Assembly: GCF_032118995.1 (NCBI RefSeq)
Contig: NC_092649.1
Coordinates: 14,084,191-14,148,190 of the forward strand
Reading direction: 5' to 3'
Length of the DNA: 64,000 nucleotides
Source: Asterias amurensis
Taxonomy: Eukaryota > Echinodermata > Asteroidea > Forcipulatida > Asteriidae
Shown here: positions 10,343 to 22,956 of the stretch, one piece after another
Layout of the letters: every line of letters starts with the position of its first letter
How positions within the stretch are numbered: the stretch's first letter is position 1
Program-made: the position numbers and the translations under genes
The notes under the pieces: generated by a model
The model's database searches: none
Told to the model about the DNA's origin: nothing
The model's input: the letters and a program-made list of their open reading frames with translations, nothing else

Positions 10343-13300
10343 CTAGCATTTGTCTTGTTCTCGCTTTGTTATTAGTTCATATATGAAAAACAACAGCATC
10401 GAAATCAGCATGATGCCACTGTACATAATGAGAGCCGCTTGAAAACTTCCTGTCCATTCGTAAATCAACCCTGAAAGCAAACAACGGAAAAACATGACAT
10501 AGTTTTCATTTAATTGTGTGTTTTATTGTGATAGTCAAGTTTCAGTTCCCGTCAGTGTGTTTTTCGCCCACTGTAAGGTGGTCTATAATGAGTCCCCATG
10601 ACTCAGAATTGTATTACTCTGTTGCTTTCGGGAGAGAAAAGCGTCATGGTCTAGGCTGCAGAACTGGCAAAAAGAAGGTGGCAGGTTTGATACCAGTTTA
10701 GCTAACCGCTGATTTCACAATGACTAGAATAAGTATTGTCTCTTGTAAGTTAATCAAATCAACATGTACTTGGTTGTATAATTCATAATCATAATCGAAG
10801 TCATTGAGATGGGTTAGTTATTACATTTCGAAATAAAACAAAAAAGATTTAAAACTATGTCTAACGTGCTTAATAACACCAACCTGTTAGCAATCCACCT
10901 CCCATCCCACAAAATCCACCTATAAGCGCCTGCCAGCACAGCACAGCTACGAGCCGATCAACGGACGTCAAAAACCGTACAAGGACGTCATGTGACTGCG
11001 ATGTAATGCCTTGTCCTATTCCAATGAAACCCGTAACGATCATCTGCACATGGAACGGTACCATGAAAGCTTCGGTGAGGTACGAGGCACTCATGAGGAC
11101 GCAGCCAAGATAAACCCATGTGCATGTATGAAGCTTGAACCGGGTGCGATCCAACAAAGGAGCTGCGAACTTGCCGATGAAGTATCCAATCCCGAATGAT
11201 GTTGGTAACAGTGAAGCTTGGTTACTGCTCAGCCCCTGGAATATACCGTGTGACACCATGTACACTATCCACCCATTGAAGCAGAAATCATAGCAGCTCA
11301 TTGCCGCAGTAAGAAACATGAATCTTGTGTTTGCCAGTAATTTAAAGTCCATGGAGATAAAGATACGCTGGATGTTCTCCTTTATCGTCAAACACTTTCC
11401 ATGGTGAGATTTAGCACAAGGAATGTCGTCTCCCTCCGTTGAAGTGTCATCTCCCTTCGCTGCATCGTTTGGTACCTGTTGGTACTGTTCTGTACATGTT
11501 TGCGATGCTACTGCAGGAGTTTTAAGCAATGCACCACAAACTACAAGGTTGGAAGTAATACCACCCATTATCAGCATGGTTCCACGCCAGCCGTATGTAT
11601 CCAGAAGTATTTGTGTCAGGGGACCATACACGATCATCGAGATTGGTATACTTGATCCTACTAACGCAATTGCATCGGAATAGTTGTCACTGAAGCAGGA
11701 CGCCAGAGCACCATTGCAGGGGAAAATACTCAAAGCTTTACCTATACCTGCAAAGAAAAAGAACAGATGAGACATTAGCTAAAAGTCTGATTGAAAACTA
11801 ACGATTTGTAGAAGATGAGGAAATCGATAAACCGACCCCAACCAACTATTTCATCGCGATCTGATTCCTTTGGAAATTGGCGATTTTTGGTGCTTGCTGC
11901 TTCTAGTGTTAAAGTGATTGCTTCTGCTGTTGTTTGTGTCGTTGCTGCTGTTGATGTTGCTGCTATTACTGCTGCTGCTGACACTGCTGCTCATTCTGCT
12001 TTATATACTGATATTGCCGTTTTTGTCTAAAAAGAATGGATTGTTTACAATCAATGCATCATCGCAAATGAAATCAAAATCTCACCCCTTTATTTTTTTA
12101 TATTTTTTTATGTGTCATTGGCATTTTTTGCTTGTTTTTTATTTCTGAGTTGCCTTGCTTGGCTTGATGGTGGGTAATACTCTGGAGGGTTTGTTTTGTC
12201 ATGTTAATTTTCGATTGTTGTCTTGAACCAAAAGGTCAGCCACTTTGTAAGTGATTTTCTCTCGCTATTGGCTTTCCCTGCCAGGGTTCTTGTCTTTTGT
12301 TTTGTCTCCAGTGTTTTGTGTTCTACCCCCACTGGAGGCGTTTCCTACACAATCTTGATATCTTCCCGCGGCCAGGCCAGGTTTCGCAGTAATTTGCTAG
12401 TGTTTTTACATAATGTATTTTTTATTAACCATTATAGCTTGTTCTTGTAATTCTTTGATGGGCAATTTGTTTAATACTTGTGTTTGTTCATGTTTGCTGG
12501 CAAACCAAATGAAATGAAATTAAATTAAAAAAACAAACGCTCCACGGTGTTCGACTCCATTTAACTGCATTTTACCGATGGTAATGCCGCAGCTGTTGTT
12601 ATTTGATTCAAACAGAATACTTGACACTAGAAACTGGACACTATTGGTAATTGTCAAAGACAAGATTTCTCACTTGGTGTATCTCAACATATGCAGAAAA
12701 TAACAAACCTGTGAAAATTTGAGCTCAATCGGTCATCGAAGTTGCGAGATAATAATGAAAGAGAAAAATACCCTTGTCACACAAAGTTGTGTGCATTTAT
12801 ATGGTTGATTTCGAGACCTCAACTTCTCAGTCTGAGGTCTCGAAATCAAATTCGTGGAATATTACTTTTTTGAGTAATTACCAATAGTGTCCACTACCTT
12901 TAAACGTAAACGATGGACAACAGTGGCTGCGCATGAACATTAACAGATGCTTTAAATGTAAACCTTAAACAGGAAGATGGTGACAACACAATTGGAACCT
13001 CAAATCTTCCCCAGCCCTTTGGTATTTAAATGAAATATTGAAACAAATCATCAGAATGAGTTAAGTCACGTATATTCCTACCTGATAGAATGGCAATAGA
13101 AAGTGTTAACTGTAACACTGTAGTCGACTGCGAGCCGATGATGAATCCAGCGGACCCCATTACTCCACCGACGATAACAACGCTGCGTCTGCTGCTAACA
13201 AGACGATCAATGCTGGCGACAATAGGACCTGCATCCAAATAGTTATGAACCCATTTAATATATTAAAAGCATTTGATCAAGTTATTTTCACTAGACAAGT

Positions 13301-15201
13301 ACGACGATTTGCGTGTACAGAAACAACTCTGGTAACATTGTCAAGCGCAACAACATATTGCGAGTCGGTCTTCGGTTATACAGTGACTTATACGTTTGTT
13401 CGTAATCCACAAAACTTTGTTGTTAACATTCAGTTTTTAGAACACTTATCAGAACCAAACTTAACTTGACATACTGAACTGAGTCTTTGCATTCATGCCC
13501 CTGGGAATAAAAATTTACATGTTAATAAACACTCTAATTGAACATGGTAATTGAACATGGAAACAGTGTGGGCTCCCCTGACAAGTTTATTTTTCAAACC
13601 GTGTTGAACAATAACTTTATTGCTTAGGTGATTTCCCTAGAAAACCAGACGAACCTTTTAATGTCAATAACCACAATGATTGTTTTATTTGGGGTTTTCT
13701 CTATTCTTATTTGGGCCTTTCTATAGTTTTTTCACCCAGGTTTTTACTTGAACATTGAATATTAACCCCGTAAAGTCGAGGTCCCCAATGGCTGGAGTCT
13801 TTTTCCAACACGTTAGGTATGGGTTTGTATGAGAGTGTCCGTAAGTGTTTCTCTACACACATTTAGTCGTTCGTATATTCAACCAATGTTAAAGGAACAC
13901 GTTGCCTTGGATCGGTCGAGTTGGTCTTTGAAAAGCGTATGTAACCAATTGTTATAGAATGCATATGATTAGAGAGATATTTTAAAACAAGAATATAATT
14001 ATCCACACTCGAAATTGCGTTGTATCACTCGAAATTGCGTTGTTTTCCTTTTATCTCGTCGACAAACACGGTCGGCCATTTATGGGAGGACTCCCATAAA
14101 TGGCCGACTGTGTTAGTTCGCAAAGTAAAAGAAAAACCACGCAATTTCGAGGCAAATGTGTGTGGATCATTGTATTCTACTTTTTAAACATCTTTCTAAC
14201 CATATGTATTTTGTAACAAACGGTTACAAACGCTTTTCAAAGACCAACTCGACCGATCCAAGGCAACGTGTTCCTTTAATGCCCACATTTTCCTCACATG
14301 ATACTGGTGTTGGGCCTTTGCTTTAACCTGTCCAATCATGGGCGTACCCATGATGGTGCCCGTATGGGGCACTGCGCGTGGGATTGCCCACATTTTCCCC
14401 ATATGGGATAACCGACATTTTCCCCATATGGGATTGCCCACATTTTCCCCATATGGGATTGCCCACATTTTCCCCATATGGGATTGCCCACATTTTCCCC
14501 ATATGGGATTGCCCACATTTTCCCCATATGGGATTGCCCACATTTTCCTCATATGGGATTGCCCACATTTTCCCCATATGGGATAACCGACATTTTTCCA
14601 ATATTATAGGACACTGCATACTTGGCCCATATGGGATTGCCCTAGTTTTCCCCCAGAAGAAGCCCAAACCAGCTACTGCATAGTCTACCCATATGGGATT
14701 CACTTTCCTCATATTATGATGCCCATATACTTGCCCTTACATATTCTGCATATTTTTTCCTAATGTAATACAGATGGGATACGGCATAGTTTGCCCATTA
14801 AGACTCACTAATATTCCCTGTAGCCCACACCACGTAAGGGCCCATATTTGCACCACTTGGCCCCGGTCGAAATGGCTCTTATATTTCCCAATACGGGCCC
14901 CATATGGGCCTGCTTCATGAGTAAGGTGAATGTTATGCTGTACTTTTGAATCCATGTACTGTTATGGATAAAAGTCTGTAAGTTTCTTACCAGAGAGGTA
15001 ACTCATTGAGTTGTATAGAACGGCAATCCAACCAATTATCCACACGTCACTTTTGAAGTCATTCTGCATAGCTAGGAGCAGGACACCCAGAGCCTTTAGA
15101 TTTCCGTATGTGATCAATAAGACGACAAATGTTGCGCCCACAACGACCCAACCCCAAGGGTCCTCGTCCTGGTTATGAACTGGTCTTCGTTGAGATGCCA
15201 T
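10343..15201 (-). CDS. MCT-B: SLC16 (monocarboxylate transporter-like) MFS protein, 449 aa, 4 exons
   Basis: Coding exons on the minus strand are 14991-15201, 13082-13228, 10884-11747 and 10343-10470, with the same phase-1 boundaries as MCT-A. The first signature is DPWGWVVVGATFV. The second signature is altered: Tyr is replaced by Cys, giving CFSDNYSDAIALVGSS, and the preceding FPFFG reads FPCNG. This is the most divergent of the five at a position conserved across MCTs. The frame is open and all splice sites are kept. A second ATG nine bases upstream (MCG-) is not conserved, so the shorter start is preferred. It is head to head with MCT-C, about 7.8 kb apart, of which roughly 5.3 kb is inserted LINE and transposon. 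The introns carry a MITE, a minisatellite and a retroposon-like insert absent from MCT-A. Confidence 0.92.
12083..12527. mobile_element. Retroposon-like insert in MCT-B intron 2
   Basis: MCT-A lacks this roughly 445-bp block at the matching site (about 2030). It ends in an A-rich simple tail, AAATGAAATGAAATTAAATT, typical of non-LTR retroposon 3' ends, and is flanked by similar GAAATCAAAA/GAAATTAAAT sequence. No coding domain is visible. The class is inferred only from the tail and the presence/absence difference. Confidence 0.45.
12620..12899. mobile_element. TTAA MITE (family 2, GGACACTATTGG type) in MCT-B intron 2
   Basis: Inner terminal motif GGACACTATTGGTAATTGTC on the left and its inverted form ATTACCAATAGTGTCC on the right, with TTAA retained on the right edge. 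There is an internal palindrome around a TTTCGAGACCTCA motif at about 12810-12850. MCT-A has an uninterrupted homologous site near 2115. Kolobok-like by target and termini. Confidence 0.82.
13893..14275. mobile_element. TTAA-flanked foldback MITE (family 1) in MCT-B intron 1
   Basis: Complete copy of the AGGAACACGTTGCC family with TTAA at 13889-13892 and 14276-14279, long inverted arms and a central palindrome near 14065-14115. MCT-A lacks it at the matching site near 4068, where AATGTGAATGCCC reads through. Confidence 0.88.
14381..14605. repeat. 25-bp minisatellite, nine copies, MCT-B intron 1
   Basis: Nine near-identical 25-bp units (GGATTGCCCACATTTTCCCC plus ATATG). Because three units make 75 bp and the unit lacks stops, several overlapping frames stay open on both strands; none is a gene. 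A scattered, diverged version occupies the same intron of MCT-A, so this array is a recent expansion of an older motif. Confidence 0.93.
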
Positions 15202-15860
15202 ACCGCACACCCGAGTTGCTCAATTATAAATGACACCTGTTACAACAAAATCAAAACGTTAGAATTGCAATAGCTTGTATGTGATTTGAGGCATGTGATA
15301 TGAGGTATCACTGTGAATTGCGGTAACACCATGTGTGTATCTGAAGTAGCCCTTTAGTTTCTTTGATATTTAAAACCTCAAAATATCTACTTGCTGAGTC
15401 TTGCTTGTACATGATACTTACTGAAACACGAAACAATAATGCGCTTACCAGAATTAGAGTTAGAGAAACTACCGTGTCGTGGTCCATTTGTTCACAGGAT
15501 TGCTGCTTACTGTTGCGTCACATTGTTTTTAACGCTTGAAGAGCTGACAAAATTATAAGTATTGCCTGTTGCACCATGGTTGCACTTACCACAGTAGAAA
15601 CAAGCCCATCGCTGTACATATTATATTTGTTGACCGTTTTTCGTTTGTGTTATATGTGACCTCATATAGATTGTCTTTCAACCAATAATGATAACAGTAT
15701 ATTAGAACTAAAGGTCGGTGTACCTATTTAATTAAAAACGTCAACCAATAACCTACCTGCCTGCTGGAATACAAAGACAATACTTCAGATCAAAGCTAAA
15801 GGGTTGTGGCCTATGTTATAGGGCCGATACGCCAGTTGTGTGCTAATATAACTTCATTGT
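15202..15860. promoter_or_regulatory. Upstream region shared by MCT copies (former head-to-head interval)
   Basis: Upstream sequence of MCT-B, homologous to 4764-5760 of MCT-A (allowing for the MITE there). From 15457 rightward it is also the left edge of the triplicated unit that ends with each plus-strand MCT gene. The LINE inserted at its right side; the pre-insertion site is seen at about 5738-5775 upstream of MCT-A. It probably held the 5' regulatory sequence between divergent genes, but no specific factor site is identified. Confidence 0.45.
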
Positions 15861-18800
15861 TCGTCATCTGAAGACCGCGTGACCCTGATGGCTGGCACCG
15901 ACAAATAAAGTTACTCACCCAAAGCCGACGAGATCAGCCACCCATAACTGTTCCTGGGGTTGATTGCAATGGACAGTTTGAACATGTAGCTAATTTGATA
16001 AATAATCATTTTATATCTATAGCTAAGGACATTGCAAGTATTGATAAATCACTATTACCTTCCTATTCACCAATGCCTTGTCCGCATGTTCAGCCAAGAG
16101 AAGTATACAAGGAAATTCGTAAGCTTCAAACTGACAAGTCTAGTATTGCTGGTGATTTATCCTCTACGTATATTGCGTGAGTTTGCTTATGAGTTGTCTT
16201 TTCCACTTTACCTTTGATCAGGCCAAAGTCCCTGAACAATGGAAACTTGCTTAAGTACCAATTCCCAAAGTAGACCGTGGGATGATCATCAAAAAGGGCT
16301 CTAGTTTTCGAGTTTTGTGGTCTACCCTCTGCAACTACCTGAATTTTTCCCCAGATGTTCTTATGGTAGTCCTGAATAACATGTGAAAGTCGTCAAGGGC
16401 AAAACTTGCACAGTAATGAGTTATTTTAATTAGAAAATAATTATAGAAAAATAGCGCCCTCTATTGGTCAAAACTGGAGAACTATGCACAAACTCTATGG
16501 GCAAATCACCAAGTGCACAAACGAATGGGGAAAATATACTGGCTTATTTATTTTGCTTTCATTTACAGGTTTTCAGCTCTTTTCTCCCAGATTAATTAAT
16601 TATTTAACATCCCTGGACATCAATCATTTCCCCAATTGAGTTATTTCAATTGTTTCAAATTAATGTCACTAACAAACTTTCTGGGCCTCATTTTGGTCAT
16701 TTACTAAGTTTTCAGAGCTTAGACAGGCCTTAATTAAATTGTAATCGATTGAATGAATGAACTTGACAAAAAAGGATATTGTTGACATTAAGATTTTTTT
16801 AATTTCTTCTCTTCATATCATAATGACACATTTCTAGTACAATACTCATTGTTATCATGATGAATTATGTTACTTTCTTGAAAAGGCCCTTTTAAATTCC
16901 CCAAACAATTCAATTTAAAACAATAATAAATCCGTTTATGTGCCGTATAACCTATGCCTGGCGTATCCCCAAAAAGTCTTGACGTATTCTCACGTATCCA
17001 CCTGTAACATACATAACTTCATTTTAAGTTAGTGATACGCTATCAATTCATTAGTCATACGCTTTGTATACGTTCAGTACGCTATGGATGCGATTCTGGG
17101 AAGTTGGGCACTCTTGAACTTTTAAAATGCTCGAACTAGTTTCTGTAGGCCTATACGCCGGCATACGTTAAGGCGATACACCATGGTGTGACAGGGCCGT
17201 TAACAATTTCAAAGATATAAAGATTTTACAAAATTGAATGAAAATAATATAAATCTAGTTCCCAAACTGTCTTTCTGGTACCACAGTAACTGATGGGTTA
17301 ATTCAATTCTCAAATATTGTTCCACATTTATTTTAAGGTTTATATTTTGGTAAGCCAAAAGCTTACTTTTTACACATTGTACTTGTGCAGAATTCTCTTC
17401 TTGTTTTTTCTACTTTTCTATTGAAAATGATGATTCAGACAACATTTTGTTTAAATTAGTTATCATCAGAATAAACATCCCCGTCCGAGTCCTTTAAAGC
17501 CACTCCGCAACTGGCACAAAAGCATAAGTCTGTGCAGGGGAAATTGATTTGTTGACAGGAACATCTGCTGTGTGATATTTTCCTTTACATACTTTCTTCT
17601 TCAATCTGCATGATACACTGTTCGGGGAGCACGTTCAGCTGAGGCGTTTCAGAATCACCAGTGTCAGAGCGTAGCAACCTTTTGATCGTGGTTCACCTTC
17701 AGTTGTCTCGTTGCTAATGGCATCACTATTCTCGCGTTCTGCAAGCGAATTATAAAAGCATACTCGATGACTGAACAGACAGTACACAAAATAAAAACAA
17801 TTTGTAGGAAAAGCAAACATGTACAGTTTTGGTGAAGGTAGATCAACTCATTGTTCCTTAATTGTAGTACACATCCAATCCAAAGTTTATTTAGGCAGTA
17901 TGAATTTCTCATATCCAAGTGGCATGCCCTCATACCCTAGTCAACTTGTGCCCAACTACTAAAGGTCAATCCATACAAAACGTATGATAAAGAGCACTGG
18001 AAAGCTTTTGATATAAAGAGGACATTTTTACCCAATACTTTGAACTTTTCATTATCTTGTAGCAAATTCTTGCAAAAATTTACACAGATTTTATATATAG
18101 ATTTTTTTATTTAATAGGGATACTGGTCCTGTTCACAAATACCAACAGTTAACCATATATTCATTTGAGTTTTTTCTCTCGTTTTCCTGAAAACAAAAGA
18201 AAAAAAGGTTAGAAGGTTACGCACAGTATTTCTTCTGGTGGACGAGAGTAATGAACAAGTTATTTTTTTTTTACCTTCAACTTTTGTTCTTCTTTAGCTT
18301 TCTCAGATTAGTTTCTGCCTTTCTTTGTTTCTCCTACTACCTGCACGCTTCATTGTCAGCGAAAAGTGTTGATATACCACTAACCCAGAGCGGACATGTC
18401 ATACTGAAAAGAAAAGAAATACAAATAAATGAGGCCCTAGTTTACTCATCTTATTTGAAAACAAAATTAGGCTTGTTCCCCTTAGTTTAAATACAAAATT
18501 TTAATTTTAATACCACATCTCAAAGAAATCTGGTTGTTTGCCTCTAGAATTTTAAGAATAAAGATGGGGATGTTATTTATTATTATTCAAGCATACTTCA
18601 TCACGTGATTAGTATGGGGGTCTTGTCCCTATGTACCCTTGCCCTTCCTCCACTTCAGTGTTTTAGTTTAGTAAGTAAGGGCCAATTTAATTTTTCCTGA
18701 ATCGTGTACATTTTTAATCGGCCTAGTGCATTGAATATTTAATGTTTTTTGATTTTTCATACTGTAGTCTGTACATGTAATTGTAATTACTAATTGTAAC

Positions 18801-21155
18801 AGTGCATGTATGAATATGATGTATGTTTTTTGTTATTAATTCAAGTATTAAGTAAATAACTAAAACCGATGTGTGTCATCATCATGATTCATCACCAAAA
18901 TGTGTATCCTCATCATGTGATCGTGACTCTGATTTCGTTTCATATATTTGAGAGATCGGAGCATTTCATTTTGTTTAACTTCATGACTTGACAAAAAAAA
19001 AAAAAAAAAAAAAATGATTAACTGCTTTGCTTCGAATTGAAGCACAACTTATTCTGGAAAGAAATGTTGCCTAAATACCTTCAACTTCCACTAGTACATC
19101 CACGGTACTCCAACCAGCAGCTGCCGCTGTGCTTTCTGGTGAAATTGGATCGGAAGGTCTTGTCTTTTGTAGGTCGCTGTCATGTCATCATCCATGGCGT
19201 CCAAGCATACACATTTTCACATGTCATGATGATCATGATGTTTTTCCTAACCACTGCTGGGCCAACGAACTCCTGCCAGCGATAACTATTTTCCCGAACT
19301 AGCTCGGATTAAATTTATGTTGTTTTCATGTAACATAAAACGGGCCGATCTTCGCAACTTTCTTCCCTTCACACAGGACGAAGTTTCCTGAGAAGCGTAG
19401 ACGACATCTTTCTGAAATCCTTCTCGAAACCACGGCTTCGGCTCCGCATGCTAGCTTGGCCCCGCGGTTGTTTTGGCAATTGTGCGTACTTTGCGTACGC
19501 ACTCAGTCAGGGCTTCAGACGAGATAAGGGAACCTGAAGCTGAATCCAACGCAGGCGCCGTCGTTTCGAAAAGGGCCACAAAACCACAGGACTTCGAAAC
19601 AAGCTCTTTCATTGGTCCACACATCCGCATGCATGTCATATGCGCTATGATTGGCCGAGCTTATAAGTCATCTATTTTTTTGTTGCACGTTCAGCCATTT
19701 ATTCTCGCTGTATTATTGTGCTTCATTTCGCGAATAAATCCATACTGTGCAAGTTTTGTGCTTGATGACTTTTTTTGGGTGGTAAGTTGAATTTTCTTCA
19801 AATTTTGAGACCAAATGTAAGTAGTTGTGTAGGGTAGAGCACTGAAAAGCAGAATTTGGAGCATCATCCCACGATCTAAAGCTAATCATCCGACCATTGC
19901 TGAGCTTAGACCAATTGCACTTACTAGTTGTTTTGCCAAAATTGCGGAAACCTTTGCAGCTAAATGGTTGTTGGATGACGTTGCCGGGAAAATTGATATT
20001 AACCAATTTGGCAATCAACGCAAATTATCCACTTGTCATTATTTGGTAAAATTGTTGCATCAGTTGTACGAAAATGCAGACAACCCTAAATCAATTTTCA
20101 CCATTGTTTTAACGGATTTCTCTAAAGCATTTGACCGAATTGATCATAATATTGGGTTCAAAAACTGCTTCAGTTACAAGTACGGCCATGTGCCGTGTCA
20201 TGATTAACGATGCTTGCGTTGATGACAACACCCCTTACTATAAATAATATGTTGATGACTTAACCTTTGTTGAAAGTCGAAATTCTGTTCAATTACCTCA
20301 TATTCAACAGTATTTAGTCAATCTACAAAACTGGACTTCCGTTAGTAACATGAAGTTAAATGCAGCCAAATGTTGTACTCTGTCAATGTCTTTTGCTAGA
20401 AACTTGCAACATCATGAAATTCTGCTCATTAATGATACTCAATTAGAAAATGTGCATTATGTTAAAGTGTTGGGTGTGATTATTCAAGACAATTTAAAGT
20501 GGGACAGACATGTCAATGAGATAATAAAAAAATGTAACAGAAAGTTGTACATGTTGCGTTGTTTACGTTCTCATAATCTACCTGTGAACGATCTATTGTC
20601 AATTTACAAGGGTTATGTTAGACCTGTCCTAGACTACTGTGTTCCTTTGTTCAATGGTAATCTAACTAAAGAGCAAGTCAACAAATTGGAACGTATTCAA
20701 AAAAGGGTGTGTCGGATAATTTTTGGTAAGAACTATTCTACTTATAGTGAAGCTTTAAATGTGTGCAAACTTGAAACCCTTGAAAACCGTAAAACCGTCG
20801 AGACAAACTGTGTAGCGATTTTGCTTATTCAATCGAATCCCATCACATGTGTAGAAATTGGCTACCTCCCCATAGAAACTGTCAGATCAATTTAAGACAC
20901 ACCAACAAAGATGACCCACCCAGATAAAAAACAGTTCGCTTAAAACAGAGTGCAATTCCTCAAATCGTCAGTCTGTTAAATGCCTTTTTTTATAATTATG
21001 TGTGTTTATGTATGATTGTGCCTACTGGTTTTTATTTAGATGTATTTTTTTTAAAACATATTATGATGTTGACGTGTGCAATTCAGTTTTTAACTGCGAG
21101 ACATGTTTTAATAAACCATTTTTGAATTGAATTGAATTGAATTGAATTGAATTGT
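15861..21155 (+). mobile_element. 5'-truncated, internally deleted LINE (Jockey/CR1/L2-like), unit 1
   Basis: Inserted at a site seen empty upstream of MCT-A (about 5750), with a probable short ATTGT target duplication and a (GAATT)n tail at about 21122-21153. Recognisable reverse-transcriptase pieces are a motif like ELRPIALTSCFAKIAET near 19897, TDFSKAFDRIDH near 20111, YVDDLTFVE near 20250, and then a C-terminal frame to a stop at 20893. The core between the FSKAFD and YVDD motifs is largely deleted and several stops interrupt the 5' part, so it is dead. A separate DNA transposon sits inside it at 16271-19878. All three units carry the same LINE, so it predates the triplication. Confidence 0.87.
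16271..19878. mobile_element. 3.6-kb TIR DNA transposon nested in the unit-1 LINE
   Basis: Terminal inverted repeats TAGACCGTGGGATGATC and TAGATCGTGGGATGATG (right end, reversed), flanked by a 3-bp AAG target duplication. Units 2 and 3 have the empty site CCCAAAGCTAATC. The interior is mostly AT-rich and non-coding. A minus-strand relic at about 17455-17560 reads RCSCQQINFPCTDLCFCASC followed by an acidic end and stop, a Cys-rich tail pattern seen at the ends of some transposon proteins. A CG-richer stretch at about 19320-19680 has a short minus-strand frame that I cannot identify. The 3-bp target and TIR fit CACTA or Academ-like groups, but I do not assign a superfamily. Confidence 0.8.
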
Positions 21156-22956
21156 TGTGCATGTTAATGTACAACTGACTTGTTAGAATAATTGACCGTA
21201 AACTTTAGCAAGCGTTACGGTGAACGCAAACAGCCATTGTCGGTGCTTAAGCATGGTTGCGCCACACTTGAAAACAACTCACGTCACGTAAAGTGCACTA
21301 ACTATTCCGGAACAATTTTTTTTTTTGAATACTCAGAAGTTTTACAGCTTTTCACAGTAAAGACTAAAAGAGACAACATTGCCATAGACTCCTACACTTG
21401 TTACCTAGTGTAAGGGAACATGGGGTAGACTTGGTGAAGTGTACTGCACTTACTGGTCACTGACTCGAGGGTGTTCCGCCACACTGTGCTCAATTTGCAA
21501 TGGGTTTTATCAGGACCTGGCACTTTCATCTCCCCCCTTAAAACAAAATAAGCTCCATGAACCACCTTCTATTTACACGTGTGTAAATTTCGAAACGTCA
21601 AAGCATCGTAACACCACCTTTTCAGGGTTTGGTTCATCCAAAATATGATATGGAAGTCAACAACTCAAACGTCTTTAGTTTGTTCTCCCCTTTCTATTTG
21701 ACACTCTTTAGCACAGATTAAAATCTGTATGGTGTAGAATATTGGGCCAACACGCACTGTTGCACCACCATAAATGCAACTCCATGGTAACTTGCAACAC
21801 AATGAAACGTTGCACACAGTTTGTGAAGAAGTGGCCTTGTTAGCCTAAACCAATGCTTTTGAGGAATTGTTTTCGTTGTTATTTGTTTTCGCACTACTCC
21901 GCGAGCTACCTTCCCGCTCGAGCTGTGTGTGCATTATGTATGGCATTGCTTAGTGTAAAACATGCCTGTCTTTGCATAGGCTGGAAAAAAAACCTGTTTC
22001 TTCATTCTATATAATCAAATTAAGCAACTGCACAAGTTTCTGGCCGAAAATAACATTTACATCAACACGACGTACGATTGTCGTTATCGTTAAGCTGATT
22101 TATTATACAGCTTTGATCTGTTTATCCCAGCAGGCAGGTAAGTTGGTTCATCCATGGTTCATCATACGTCTTAATGTAGTTTGTACAGTATACATCATAA
22201 ATTGGTTGAATCGACGGCAATTGGGTTCATACTTCAGTGTAAACACACACACAACGGGCAGCCGTTGTGTCATGGTGTTTTATCATGGTGTTATTTCGAG
22301 TGTGGTGAGTGCAACAGGCAACATTGATGGTCAACCTGTATTGTCTTTCTTTATAAGAGACCATTCCAACTCACTGGTTTTATTTTATAAATTTTAATAA
22401 AGGTAACAATTCGTCGCTGTTACCACGAAGCGATCTGTAAACTCGTATCGTCGAAGTTAAAGGTGCCCCTCAATAAACAGGGCAATTATAAACGTTATGC
22501 ATACATCATAGAGCAAGGTCCTCGCTCTATGCATACATCCAACAGTAATGGAGTCACTGGCAATGCAGTCTCCTGGCTGGTGTAAGAAAATCGTGTGACC
22601 AAAAACATTTCAGGTTGCAAGACCGAGCTTTGCCCTACGTTCATTTTAGATATACGTCTGTACCTTGCGTTGACTTGTGGGACAGACCTAAACTTCTTTC
22701 TCCCACAAAAAAAAACCTTCCAAAACAAAACATCAAACCAGCGCGAAATTCCACAGAACTGGTCAAGCCAATGAAAGTGCTTATAACATTAAACAATATT
22801 GTGTTGTTTTTCTAGTAAACTTTTATTCTGGAAAGCACATTGTTGTGTTTTGTGTTTAGATAACGCACTTCTATAGGGACTGTAGTTATGATACCACTTC
22901 TTTTTCTGTTTTGGAACAGGGGTGTCATTTATAATTGAGCAACTCGGCTGTGCGTT
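21156..22956 (+). promoter_or_regulatory. 5' region of MCT-C
   Basis: About 1.8 kb between the LINE tail and the MCT-C start, repeated upstream of MCT-D (32260-34053) and MCT-E (42300-44106). No conserved protein is encoded. A TTTATAATTGAGCAACTC block (about 22928-22945) occurs 10-30 bases before the ATG in all five copies, including the otherwise diverged MCT-A and MCT-B, so it is a candidate core-promoter or 5'-UTR element. Confidence 0.45.

Noticed and set aside
14381-14605. CRISPR-like regular repeats
   Set aside because: The units are directly contiguous with no spacers, in an intron of a eukaryotic gene.
14196-14712. Repeat-protein frames with GKMWAIPYGENVG-like repeats on both strands
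   Set aside because: Generated by the 25-bp intronic minisatellite, in three phases and both strands equally.
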